From NCBI RefSeq assembly GCF_900111685.1, contig NZ_FOHX01000012.1, positions 85,129 to 149,128 of the forward strand: a DNA stretch of 64,000 bases, given 5' to 3'. Source of the stretch: Nonomuraea wenchangensis. Lineage in GTDB: Bacteria > Actinomycetota > Actinomycetes > Streptosporangiales > Streptosporangiaceae. Each line of letters begins with the position of its first letter. Position 1 is the first letter of the stretch. Below, one piece after another: positions 24,891-32,296 of this stretch. Under the pieces are notes generated by a model that saw only the letters and a program-made list of their open reading frames with translations, did no database searches and was not told where the DNA came from. A program made the translations under genes and the position numbers.

Positions 24891-25780
24891 GACCGTGTCG
24901 TCCTTTCCTCCGCACCCAGCCCGAGCAGGCGTGCGGCGTTGTCCTTGAGAATCTTGGGACGGACCTCCGGCTTGATCTCGAGCTTGCCGAAGTCGGCGAG
25001 CCAGCGATCCGGGGTGATCACCGGATAGTCCGACCCGAAGAGCACCTTGTCCTTCAGCAGCGTGTTCGCGTACCGGACGAGCTGCGGCGGGAAGTATTTG
25101 GGTGACCATCCGGACAGGTCGATGTAGACGTGGGGCTTGTGCGTGGCGACGGCCAGCGCCTCGTCCTGCCAGGGGAACGACGGATGGGCCAGCACGATCT
25201 TCAGGTCGGGGAAGTCCACGGCGACGTCGTCCACCAGCATGGGGTTGGAGTACTTCAACCGGATTCCGCCCCCGCCTGGAACGCCCGCGCCGATACCCGT
25301 CTGGCCCGTGTGGAACAGGGCGATCGCGCCGAGCTCCTGGATCACCTCGTAGAGGGGATAGGCCATGCGATCGTCGGGCGCGAAGCCCTGGATGCTGGGG
25401 TGAAACTTGAAGCCGCGCACGCCGTGTTCCTCGACGAGCCGACGCGCCTCGCGGACGCCCGCCCGGCCCTTCCACGGATCGACACCGGCGAACGGGATCA
25501 GCACGTCGGCGTGCTGGGCGCAGCTCTCGGCGATCTCCTCGTTGGAGATGCGAGGGTGGCCGGTGGCGTGCTCCGCGTCGACGGTGAACACCACCGCCGC
25601 CATTTTGCGCTCGCGGTAGTAGGTGGCCATCTCGGGGATGGTCGGCCTGGGGTGCTCCTTGAAGTACTTCTCCGAGGCGCCGAACAGCTCCGCGCTCAGC
25701 GAGGGGTGCCCGCCGGCGGAGACCTCGGCGTGCGTGTGCACGTCGATCGCGACCAGTTCGCCGACGTTCATGTGCGGCAT
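24887..25780 (-). CDS. amidohydrolase-family (TIM-barrel) protein
   Basis: 297 residues of the amidohydrolase_2 family (ACMSD/gamma-resorcylate decarboxylase type). The metal-binding HxH is AIDVHTHAEV (~14-18), VRGFKFHPSIQGF gives the barrel strand with His, VLAHPSFPWQDEA the next His, and VLFGSDYPVITPDRW the conserved Asp near residue 258. Members act as decarboxylases or hydrolases on aromatic or cyclic acids, so it may process the cluster substrate after CoA chemistry or before activation. It starts 1 base after the SDR stop and overlaps the MaoC start. Confidence 0.88.
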   Translation of the reverse strand: MPHMNVGELVAIDVHTHAEVSAGGHPSLSAELFGASEKYFKEHPRPTIPEMATYYRERKMAAVVFTVDAEHATGHPRISNEEIAESCAQHADVLIPFAGVDPWKGRAGVREARRLVEEHGVRGFKFHPSIQGFAPDDRMAYPLYEVIQELGAIALFHTGQTGIGAGVPGGGGIRLKYSNPMLVDDVAVDFPDLKIVLAHPSFPWQDEALAVATHKPHVYIDLSGWSPKYFPPQLVRYANTLLKDKVLFGSDYPVITPDRWLADFGKLEIKPEVRPKILKDNAARLLGLGAEERTTRS

Positions 25781-25781
25781 C

Positions 25782-26708
25782 TCAGCTCTCCGCCGTCTTC
25801 TGTCCGGGGACCTTGGGCGCGGGCACGCCGTACGTCTCGGGGTCGGCGCCGACGCCCGTCCGCCATGAGGCGGCGATCGCGTCGGCCGTCCAGCCGCCGT
25901 CGGCGTAGGCCACCGCCTTCTCGCCGGGGTGGGACCAGAGCGCCAGCCGGTCGCCGCCGAGGCCGATGGCCTGACCCGTCACCTCCGCGGAGGCGTCGGA
26001 CGCGAGGAAGACGACGAGCGAGGCGACGTCCTCGACCGTGCCCAGGCCCTCGTCCCTGCGCAGCCATTCCGGGAACGGCCGCCCGGTCCGCTCCGACTCC
26101 TCGATGATCGGGGCGAAGGCCGGGATCGTTTTGGTCATCTCCGTGGCCGCGACCGGGACGATCGCGTTCACCGTGATGTTCGCCCTGGCCAGCTCCGTCG
26201 CCCAGGTCCGGGCCATGGCGACGATGCCCGCCTTGGCGGCGGCGTAGTTGGTCTGGCCGAAGTTTCCGCGCTGACCGGCCGGCGACGCGACGAGGATCAG
26301 CCGTCCGCCCGTCCCCTGCTCCCGCATCCGCACCGCCGCCGCCCGGGCGCAGGTGAACGTGCCCCGCAGGTGCACGTCGATCACCGCGTCGAAGTCCTCG
26401 TCGGACATCTTCCACAGGACCCGGTCCCGCAGAATGCCCGCGTTCGTGACCATCACGTCAAGCCGGCCGAACTCCTTGACGGCCGCGGCGACCAGCCGCT
26501 CGGCGGCCTCGGTGGGGCCGACCGGGGCGACGACGGCCGCGGCCCTGCCCCCCGCCGCGATGATCCCGTCGGCGACTCCGGCCGCCGAATCGCCGTCCAG
26601 GTCGTTCACGATGACCGCCGCCCCGGCCGCCGCCAGCGCCTCGGCGTAGGCGCGCCCAAGGCCACGACCCGCGCCCGTGACGACGGCCACCTTGCCCGAC
26701 AGATCCAT
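25782..26708 (-). CDS. SDR-family 3-hydroxyacyl-CoA dehydrogenase-like enzyme
   Basis: 308 residues. Cofactor motif TGAGRGLGRAYAEALAAAGA, NAG motif VTNAGILRD, and active-site LILVASPAGQRGNFGQTNYA with Tyr and Lys in NYAAAKAG. VLWKMSDEDFDAVIDVHLRG is typical of the 17beta-HSD4/MFE-2 dehydrogenase subgroup that oxidises (3R)-hydroxyacyl-CoA, which fits with the MaoC (R)-hydratase in the same operon. The C-terminal ~55 residues extend beyond the standard SDR fold. ATG 26708 is preceded by GGTGAG. First gene of the catabolic operon, transcribed divergently from the PaaX-like gene. Confidence 0.92.
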   Translation of the reverse strand: MDLSGKVAVVTGAGRGLGRAYAEALAAAGAAVIVNDLDGDSAAGVADGIIAAGGRAAAVVAPVGPTEAAERLVAAAVKEFGRLDVMVTNAGILRDRVLWKMSDEDFDAVIDVHLRGTFTCARAAAVRMREQGTGGRLILVASPAGQRGNFGQTNYAAAKAGIVAMARTWATELARANITVNAIVPVAATEMTKTIPAFAPIIEESERTGRPFPEWLRRDEGLGTVEDVASLVVFLASDASAEVTGQAIGLGGDRLALWSHPGEKAVAYADGGWTADAIAASWRTGVGADPETYGVPAPKVPGQKTAES

Positions 26709-26744
26709 GCAGCTCACCTTTCGCTGGGAAGCGTGACATCGCCG

Positions 26745-26774
26745 AACCTATGGCACTTATGTGACTGCCGTCAA
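26745..26774 (-). promoter_or_regulatory. promoter of the SDR-amidohydrolase-MaoC operon
   Basis: On the minus strand TTGACG (26774-26769), an 18-base spacer and TAGGTT (26750-26745) are placed ~30-35 bases before the SDR ATG. The -35 is embedded in the GTCAAA-GA-TTTGAC palindrome at 26770-26783, so a repressor bound there would block RNA polymerase. Confidence 0.55.
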
Positions 26775-26783
26775 AGATTTGAC
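26770..26783. promoter_or_regulatory. operator candidate shared by SDR operon and paaX-like gene
   Basis: GTCAAA-GA-TTTGAC is a perfect inverted repeat lying between the divergent SDR operon and PaaX-like gene. It contains the -35 elements of both inferred promoters. A degenerate copy sits on the transporter promoter at 24353-24366. Binding by the PaaX-like protein is inference. Confidence 0.6.
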
Positions 26784-26806
26784 TGACGTTCAGAACCGTC
26801 TACCCT
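26779..26806 (+). promoter_or_regulatory. promoter of the paaX-like gene (leaderless)
   Basis: TTGACT (26779-26784), 16-base spacer, TACCCT (26801-26806). Transcription would begin at about 26813-26814, exactly at the GTG start codon, so the mRNA is probably leaderless; no Shine-Dalgarno sequence is present. Confidence 0.5.
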
Positions 26807-26813
26807 TTTTGCT

Positions 26814-27647
26814 GTGATCCTCGGCGGCGAAGACGACCCGACAGCGCAGTTCCCGCGCCCGCAGTCCCTGATGTTCAGCTTTCTCGGCATCTACGTGCTG
26901 GATCGCGGCGTGGCCGTCTACTCCGGCAGCGTCATAGACGTGTTCGCCCGCCTCAACGTCTCCGAGGAGGCCGTACGGTCCACGCTCGCGCGGATGGTCA
27001 AGCGCAACCTGCTGATCCGGCACCGGCAGGGACGAAAGGTGTACTTCGGGCTCGCCCCGCACGCCGCGGAGGTGCTGAAGGATGGGCGCAGACGGGTGTG
27101 GGAGACCGGTGCGGTGAACCGCGACTGGGACGGCACCTGGACGGTCGTCGGATTCTCGCTGCCGGACAGCCGGCGCAGCACCCGTCACGACCTGCGTTCC
27201 CAGCTGATCTGGAACGGCTTCGGCCTGCTGCAGAACGGGCTGTGGATAGCGCCGGGCGAGAAGGACGTCACGGGCATCATCGCCTCGCTGGAGCTGGGCG
27301 ACCACGTCACCGTGCTGACCGCCAGCGCGTTCAAGCCGACGGAGACCGCCGACCTCGTCAGGAAGGCCTTCGACATCGAGCGGATCGCCGGACGCTACCG
27401 GGCGTTCCTCACCCAGTGGGACGTACCCCGGCCGCTCCCCGGCGCGCCGGACGACCTCGCCCGGCAGTTGCTGCTGCACACCGACTGGCTGCAACTCGTC
27501 CGCCAGGATCCCCACCTGCCGGCTGCGCACCTGCCTCCGGACTGGCCGGCCATCCGGGCCGAGCAGCTCTTCCAGGTGCTCGCGCGGGAGTACGAGACAC
27601 GCGCCGCCGAGCAGGCCGCCGCCATCCTGGACGAGCTCCCCGTTTGA
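26814..27647 (+). CDS. PaaX-family transcriptional regulator
   Basis: 277 residues. The N-terminal winged HTH is SLMFSFLGIYVLDRGVAVYS then LNVSEEAVRSTLARMVKRNL, the standard PaaX start. The central domain begins DWDGTWTVVGFSLPDSRRST and continues LRSQLIWNGFGLLQNGLWIA; the C-terminal PaaX_C domain follows. Members repress phenylacetate or related CoA-dependent pathways and are released by an acyl-CoA. Here it is divergent from the SDR-amidohydrolase-MaoC operon, and the shared palindrome supports local control, with an acyl-CoA made by the cluster ligase as the possible inducer (inference). Confidence 0.92.
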   Translation: MILGGEDDPTAQFPRPQSLMFSFLGIYVLDRGVAVYSGSVIDVFARLNVSEEAVRSTLARMVKRNLLIRHRQGRKVYFGLAPHAAEVLKDGRRRVWETGAVNRDWDGTWTVVGFSLPDSRRSTRHDLRSQLIWNGFGLLQNGLWIAPGEKDVTGIIASLELGDHVTVLTASAFKPTETADLVRKAFDIERIAGRYRAFLTQWDVPRPLPGAPDDLARQLLLHTDWLQLVRQDPHLPAAHLPPDWPAIRAEQLFQVLAREYETRAAEQAAAILDELPV

Positions 27648-27838
27648 CCCCCATCGTCGTCTCCGGCGAGGAGGACAAGCCGCGTCCTGTCCCGTGGCAG
27701 AACGTCATGGCCGAGCACCTGCCGAACGCCACCTTGTGGCGCCTTGAGAAGATCGGTCACAGCCCCATCCTGGAAGCACCGGACGGCGTCCTGCCCCGCC
27801 TGCTCGACTTCCTCGATCGGGTGGAGAAGTCCGGCTAG
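27648..27838 (+). pseudogene. alpha/beta hydrolase C-terminal remnant
   Basis: Right after the PaaX stop the plus strand carries TPIVVSGEEDKPRPVPWQNV, MAEHLPNATLWRLEKIGHSP and a helix ending LLDFLDRVEKSG. This is the end of an alpha/beta hydrolase: the strand with the acidic residue (SGEEDKP) and the catalytic His (GHSP). The first ~200 residues are missing, so it is inactive. It is bounded by the terminator hairpin at 27905. Confidence 0.65.
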
Positions 27839-27904
27839 CGTCGCCCTCACGGTCGTTACGTGGCTGAGCCGGCGTGACTCGACAAGGGAGTCCATCAGGG
27901 AGCC

Positions 27905-27930
27905 GGGCCGACGTCCTGGGACGTCGGCCC
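27905..27930. terminator. bidirectional terminator-like hairpin
   Basis: GGGCCGACGTCC and GGACGTCGGCCC form a perfect 12-base stem with a 2-base apex (TG), between the convergent hydrolase remnant and MarR gene. No T tract follows, which is common for GC-rich actinomycete terminators. Confidence 0.65.
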
Positions 27931-27942
27931 GATGCGGGCTGC

Positions 27943-28443
27943 CTAGGCCAGGTCGACGGGCCGTATCCGCAGCTTGGCGGCAATGCGGGCCAGCGCCTTC
28001 CGGTCGGTGGCGGTGAGCGGGTCGAGCACGAACTGCCGCACCGAGCGTACGTGCGCGGGCGCGGCGGCTACGACGACTTCGTAGCCGCTGTCGGTGAGCG
28101 CGGCGATGGTGTATCGGCCGTCCTCGGGATCGGGCGAACGCTCCACCCAGCCCCGCTGCTCGAACCGCTTGACGACGTTGGACAGGCGCGAGAGGGAGCC
28201 GTTGGCCAGGTAGGCCAGCTCGCTCATCCGCAGGCGGCGCTCCGAGGCCTCCGAGATGTGGCTGAGGGTCAGGTACTCGAACAGGGTCAGGCCCGCCTCA
28301 TGCTGCAGCGGCGACTCCAGCCGCCCTGGCAGCAGCAGGACCAGGGAGACCAGTCCGGTCCAGGCCTCCTTCTCGTCCGCGGTCAGCCACAGCGTCTCGT
28401 CGGAAGAGTCCCCGCCGGGCTCGGGGGTCGCGGTGATGGCCAT
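27943..28443 (-). CDS. MarR-family transcriptional regulator
   Basis: 166 residues (174 if ATG 28467 is used). The winged HTH is LTLSHISEASERRLRMSELA, NGSLSRLSNVVKRFEQRGWV and the wing ERSPDPEDGRYTIAALTDSG with the conserved DxRxxxxxLT-like pattern. I prefer ATG 28443 because the likely -10 lies directly before 28467. It is divergent from the RidA gene; two similar palindromes in the gap (28469 and 28501) point to autoregulation and control of RidA. Confidence 0.9.
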   Translation of the reverse strand: MAITATPEPGGDSSDETLWLTADEKEAWTGLVSLVLLLPGRLESPLQHEAGLTLFEYLTLSHISEASERRLRMSELAYLANGSLSRLSNVVKRFEQRGWVERSPDPEDGRYTIAALTDSGYEVVVAAAPAHVRSVRQFVLDPLTATDRKALARIAAKLRIRPVDLA

Positions 28444-28468
28444 GGGGACACGATACCGGGCACCCATG

Positions 28469-28484
28469 ACTTTACGCGTGAAGT
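28469..28484. promoter_or_regulatory. MarR-type operator, copy 1
   Basis: ACTTTAC-GC-GTGAAGT, an inverted repeat with one mismatch, just upstream of the MarR gene. Its centre is 32 bases (three helical turns) from copy 2, which favours cooperative binding on one face. Confidence 0.7.
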
Positions 28485-28500
28485 TAAAGCTGTTACGTTC

Positions 28501-28516
28501 ACTTCACACGTGAAGT
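28501..28516. promoter_or_regulatory. MarR-type operator, copy 2
   Basis: ACTTCAC-AC-GTGAAGT, a perfect 7-base inverted repeat 18 bases before the RidA start and overlapping the likely RidA promoter. The same half-site as copy 1. Confidence 0.75.
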
Positions 28517-28534
28517 CATCTCGAAGGGATAACC

Positions 28535-28957
28535 ATGAGCAGGCCCGAGTTCTTCGCCACTCCCGGGTACGGCGAGACGCAGCTCGCCAACATGCACTAC
28601 AACCAGGCGGTTCGCATCGGCGACCGCGTCGAGACCTCAGGTCAGGGAGGGTGGGACGATGACTGGAACTTTCCCGAGGCCCTCGAAGACGAAATCGTGC
28701 AAGCCTTCGAGAACGTCGAGCGGACCCTCGCCACGGCCGGTGCCACCTGGCGCGACGTCATCGCCGTGAATTCCTACCACATCCCCGACTCCGCCGACTT
28801 CATCGGCGAGGTCCACAACCGGGTCATGGTCGAGCAGTTCCGTAAGCGCATGGGCGACCGGGCACCCATCTGGACCGAGACCGGCGTTCCCGCCCTCGGC
28901 GCCCCGAAGATGCGCGTCGAGATCCGCGTCACCGCCCTGATCGGGGGCGACGACTGA
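28535..28957 (+). CDS. RidA/YjgF-family protein
   Basis: 140 residues of the RidA fold. GYGETQLANMHYNQAVRIGD and RVETSGQGGWDDDWNFPEAL give the first strands; the helix EDEIVQAFENVERTLATAGA and the conserved Arg in APKMRVEIRVTALI near the C-terminus complete it. The Arg that binds the carboxylate of imine substrates in deaminating RidA proteins seems to correspond to R127 (RVEIRV). GAAGGGATAACC precedes ATG 28535. Regulated, by inference, by the divergent MarR protein through two operators. It is more like the Rid subfamilies of unknown substrate than canonical RidA. Confidence 0.88.
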   Translation: MSRPEFFATPGYGETQLANMHYNQAVRIGDRVETSGQGGWDDDWNFPEALEDEIVQAFENVERTLATAGATWRDVIAVNSYHIPDSADFIGEVHNRVMVEQFRKRMGDRAPIWTETGVPALGAPKMRVEIRVTALIGGDD

Positions 28958-28996
28958 TGGGACCGGAGTCCGGTGGGGAGCCGACCGGGTCGGTGG

Positions 28997-30220
28997 TTAC
29001 GGGCGCCGGCCCAGCTTGTCGGTCCAGCCGAACTCCTCGAAGGTCACACGCACCGTGTCCTCACCCTTCTCGGCCACCGAGTACTCCAGCAGCTCGGCCG
29101 TGTCCTTGTTCACGATCAGCCGGAACTCGTACCCGTCGTCGCTCTTGACCGCCAGGCTGACCCCCTTACGCCCGGCGGCGTCCTCGACCTCGCCGTTGGA
29201 GATGATGCCGGGCTGGTCGGCGAGGATCTGGAAGGTGGCTGCCCGAGTGCCGGGAGTGGTCGGGGCGGTCATCAGATCGACGGTGGTCTGCCACAGGTAG
29301 AGGTCGAACTCCTTGTGGGGGTCCGGCAGCTTCGCGAACTGGGCGCGCAGGCGGCCGGCCAGCGCCTTCTTCGACTTGGGCAATTCACCGACGTTCTGCA
29401 TGGTGATGTCCATGTTGGAGATCGACAGCGGCCGCGGCAGGTTGTCGTCGACGCTCTTGGGCCCGTCCTCCAGCAGCTTCGGCGAGCCCTGCTCCTTCCA
29501 CTTGGCCTCATCCTGCGGCGAGGGGAAAACGACCTTGCGGTCCTCGCTCTTCGCGCGGTGGGTGCCGCCCATCCGCTTCGGCCGCCACCGCTCCTCGGAC
29601 TCGACGACGTACGCCTTGTACGGCGGCCCGTCGGGATAGATGCTCTTCCGCAGCTGCTCCAGCTTCTTGTTGTACTTCTCGTTGATCGCCACCAGCTCGT
29701 CATCTTGCGCGCCGGTCTTGTCGACCTCCGCCTGCTCCTGGTGCTGGAGCTTCCGCGCCTCGGTCCAGAACTTCTCGGGCAGGTGGGAGGTGGGATGCGT
29801 CGTACGCTGGCGGACGTACCAGTACTCGCCGGACGTGGCGGTCTCACGCAGCGCGGTGTCCGCAGCGGCGAGCAGGAAGGATCGGGCGTCCATCCGCGTG
29901 GCCGGCGACGCCCCTGTGCCGCCGGTCGTGCTCTGCGGGGCGCTCGAAGAGTCCGCCGCGACCGGCGGGGTATTACCAGCGGGTCCGCCGGACAGCACGC
30001 CTGTGGAGACAACGACCGCTCCAGCGGCAACCGCAGCGACCGCGGCGGTGGCCAGCAGGAACATGGGACGACGAGGCATGAAAGCTCTCCGAGTGGATGT
30101 CGCGTACCGGGTGCTCTGAAACGTTCGGGCGAGGTCCTCGCGGCGGCGGCGCCGGTAGCTCGCCTCAGCGAGTTCGTCCAGCTCATCGGGCTTGAGCCGG
30201 GCGAACATACGGTCGGTCAT
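28997..30220 (-). CDS. CU044_5270-family membrane-anchored protein
   Basis: 407 residues with a cytoplasmic N-terminus of ~50 residues (PDELDELAEASYRRRRREDL), one membrane helix (MFLLATAAVAAVAAGAVVVS) and a long extracytoplasmic domain. The order, plus the WYVRQRTTH and RPKRMGGTH segments, matches the CU044_5270 family common in Streptosporangiaceae. The cytoplasmic part is of the length that could hold an anti-sigma contact. It follows an ECF-type sigma factor by 31 bases, so it is probably its membrane partner (inference). ATG 30220 overlaps no other gene. Confidence 0.8.
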   Translation of the reverse strand: MTDRMFARLKPDELDELAEASYRRRRREDLARTFQSTRYATSTRRAFMPRRPMFLLATAAVAAVAAGAVVVSTGVLSGGPAGNTPPVAADSSSAPQSTTGGTGASPATRMDARSFLLAAADTALRETATSGEYWYVRQRTTHPTSHLPEKFWTEARKLQHQEQAEVDKTGAQDDELVAINEKYNKKLEQLRKSIYPDGPPYKAYVVESEERWRPKRMGGTHRAKSEDRKVVFPSPQDEAKWKEQGSPKLLEDGPKSVDDNLPRPLSISNMDITMQNVGELPKSKKALAGRLRAQFAKLPDPHKEFDLYLWQTTVDLMTAPTTPGTRAATFQILADQPGIISNGEVEDAAGRKGVSLAVKSDDGYEFRLIVNKDTAELLEYSVAEKGEDTVRVTFEEFGWTDKLGRRP

Positions 30221-30251
30221 GTCTTCCCCCTACGGGTGGATCCTGCAGACG

Positions 30252-30848
30252 TCAGCTCTCCTCGGCGAACCGGCTGCTGGTCTGTCGCACCGGTCGTTGC
30301 GCGGCTCCCGCTTCCTGGCGCAGCCTGCCGTGGAGCCGCTTGCGTGCCCGGTGCAGCCGGACGTTGAACGCTCGCGCCGAGCAGCCCATGACCGTCGCGG
30401 CCTGATCGGGCGTCAGGCCGTACCAGCTGACCAGGATCATCGCCTCCACGTCCTTCTCAGGAAGAGCGCGCAAGGCGGAGATGGCCTGCTCCCGGTCCAC
30501 CACGTACTCAGCGACATCCCAGGCGACGTGCTCCTGCTCACTGGTCAGCGCGGCGATCCGCTCAACCAGATCCTTGCGCCGAAACCGCACCTCACGCTGC
30601 TTGGCGAGTTTGTTGCGGGCGACACCGAGCAGCCACGGCAGCACCTGCTCGGGCAACTCGTCGAGCCGACGCCAGGCCACGAGGAATGTCTCGCTGCACA
30701 CGTCCTCGGCCACGCCCTGCTCGACCCGCAGCAGCACATAGCCCAGCACGTTCCGGTAGTACCGGTCGTACAGCCCGGTGAATCGCTCTTGGGGATCGTC
30801 CACACCCAGTAGTCCCGCCAGTCGCCCCACAATTACCACCAAACCCAA
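30252..30848 (-). CDS. RNA polymerase ECF-type sigma factor
   Basis: Up to 198 residues. Region 2 is LYDRYYRNVLGYVLLRVEQG through AEDVCSETFLVAWRRLDELP; region 4 is LRALPEKDVEAMILVSWYGL and TPDQAATVMGCSARAFNVRL with HRARKRL. The start is uncertain: 30848 is TTG with no ribosome site, and a GTG at 30803 (VDDPQERFTGLYDRYY) is the more usual sigma N-terminus. Co-oriented with the CU044_5270-like gene 31 bases downstream, which may sequester it at the membrane. Confidence 0.88.
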   Translation of the reverse strand: MGLVVIVGRLAGLLGVDDPQERFTGLYDRYYRNVLGYVLLRVEQGVAEDVCSETFLVAWRRLDELPEQVLPWLLGVARNKLAKQREVRFRRKDLVERIAALTSEQEHVAWDVAEYVVDREQAISALRALPEKDVEAMILVSWYGLTPDQAATVMGCSARAFNVRLHRARKRLHGRLRQEAGAAQRPVRQTSSRFAEES

Positions 30849-30924
30849 ACTTTTCCCTCACCCGCCCGGAACGCCCCGCACGGCCAGGTGCCACCGGGCG
30901 GGCGCAGCCATGAGGACTCCGCGC

Positions 30925-31060
30925 CTACGCCTTGCTGGACGGCATCGGCTCCTCGTTGAGACCCCTCGCAGGGGCGATGAGGAGTGGCTCTCCGGTATCC
31001 AGATTCCACAGGCGGATCAGAGCCGCGGCGACGTGGGCGCTGCCCAGCATCGCCGCCAGT
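30925..31060 (-). pseudogene. possible WD40 tail remnant
   Basis: The minus strand reads IRLWNLDTGEPLLIAPARGL then NEEPMPSSKA and a stop at 30925. RLWNLDTGEPL is the D-strand and turn of a WD40 blade. Nothing upstream is recognisable as a propeller, so this is at most a tail fragment. Low confidence. Confidence 0.3.
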
Positions 31061-31099
31061 GAGCGGCCGCTGGTGCCGGGGCCGAATGCTCCGCCCGGA

Positions 31100-31486
31100 A
31101 TGCGTCCCGATGGCAGAACACGCGGCAACAAGAGCACGTCCGCCGGTCGCGGCGCCACGGCTGAGCTACGGGAGACAGCCGAGGCGTCCGCCCCCACTCA
31201 GCCGGCTTGGGGCGAGGCGGGCACCGTCGATATGGCCGCCAACCTCGACCGGCCCGCACCCCGATTCACGGCGGGCGGAGACATCCCGTACTTCCGGAAG
31301 AAGCAGATCGACCTGAAACGAGACGAGCCGGTCACGCTCAGCCTGAGCTTCACCGGCAGGAAGGCGTACTACGAGTTCGATCTCCGGGCCATAGTCCTTG
31401 CCTACGGCCGTACGGAAGAGATCGTGATCAGACCGGACGGTGGGCCGTTCCGCTTGACCGGGGAGGCCGCCCGCTATCGGTCCTGA
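31100..31486 (+). CDS. hypothetical protein, perhaps the truncated end of a larger gene
   Basis: The last ~85 residues are protein-like: MAANLDRPAPRFTAGGDIPY, KKQIDLKRDEPVTLSLSFTG and YYEFDLRAIVLAYGRTEEIV with a tail RLTGEAARYRS. The upstream part is Arg/Pro-rich and unconvincing, and no ribosome site is seen, so the start is a guess. The pattern (KKTIxLxRxExxxLxLxFxxxxxYYEF) recalls the C-termini of actinobacterial membrane-anchored hypothetical proteins. It may be a remnant. Confidence 0.4.
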   Translation: MRPDGRTRGNKSTSAGRGATAELRETAEASAPTQPAWGEAGTVDMAANLDRPAPRFTAGGDIPYFRKKQIDLKRDEPVTLSLSFTGRKAYYEFDLRAIVLAYGRTEEIVIRPDGGPFRLTGEAARYRS

Positions 31487-31628
31487 CTGCGTTCGGAAAC
31501 CTGAGTGAGGACGAGTTGTGAGAAGGATTCGAGAGCTCCGGGCCATCCCTGAGACGCGTTGATGATCTTCTATCGGAATCGGTCGTTTGCTTGGCCGCTA
31601 CACCGACCGCCCTCTCGGGGCGACGCAT

Positions 31629-32267
31629 TCACGGGAGAAGGCCATTCACGATGGCACGCACGCCCTTGGCGTAGGTGTCACGGGCGGTCAGGTCTTCCCA
31701 TCGCCTTGCCACCGTGCTCAGCCGGGGGAACTCCTCGGCATCCAATTCGGCGAAGACCCGCTCCCGGTAGGTGGGCCCGCCCTCCTCTCGCCGCCTGCGG
31801 GCCGCCGCCCGGCCGCCGATCTCGCCGGCGGTGTAGTGCCAGATGATCCGGTACACGTCCACCGCCTCCTCGATCGTCAGCCCCGCGTGGACGGCGGCGT
31901 CGACGATCTGCTCGGGGTACCACAGTGCGCCCACCGACATCAGGTCGTCGGCCTTGAGGATGTCCACGGCCCATGGGCATCCGGACACGGCGTCGTGCAT
32001 GGCCATGGCGGCGGCCACCATGCGCTCGCGTGGCTCGTCCGGCAGTGCGGGGCGGGGGATGGCGGCCGCGTAGTCGTCGAGGAGCAGCAGGAGGAGCTCC
32101 TCCTTGTCGCGTACGTGGTGGTAGAGCGCCATGGCCGTGCTGCCGACCTCTCTGGCCAGCCTGCGCATGGTGAGGGCGCCCGTCCCGTCTTCCTCGATCA
32201 CTCGCAGGGCGGCGGTGACGATTTCCCGCCTGGAGATCTTGGGTGGTCGTCCTGTGCGCGTCGACAT
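31629..32267 (-). CDS. TetR-family regulator (TetR_C type)
   Basis: 212 residues. HTH: ISRREIVTAALRVIEEDGTG, LTMRRLAREVGSTAMALYHH and VRDKEELL, i.e. the ALYHHVRDKEEL motif of the tetracycline-repressor-like group. The C-terminal TetR_C-like domain follows (AVDVYRIIWHYTAGEIGGRA). It is divergent from an MFS efflux gene, separated by 22 bases that include TATAC-GT-GTATA, giving the classic repressor/efflux arrangement. Ligand unknown. Confidence 0.92.
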   Translation of the reverse strand: MSTRTGRPPKISRREIVTAALRVIEEDGTGALTMRRLAREVGSTAMALYHHVRDKEELLLLLLDDYAAAIPRPALPDEPRERMVAAAMAMHDAVSGCPWAVDILKADDLMSVGALWYPEQIVDAAVHAGLTIEEAVDVYRIIWHYTAGEIGGRAAARRRREEGGPTYRERVFAELDAEEFPRLSTVARRWEDLTARDTYAKGVRAIVNGLLP

Positions 32268-32284
32268 CCTGCCATGCTACTTTC

Positions 32285-32296
32285 TATACGTGTATA
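32285..32296. promoter_or_regulatory. TetR operator candidate
   Basis: TATAC-GT-GTATA, AT-rich in a GC-rich background, lies between TetR and MFS and overlaps the proposed GTG start of the transporter (32290). Binding would block both divergent promoters. Confidence 0.55.
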
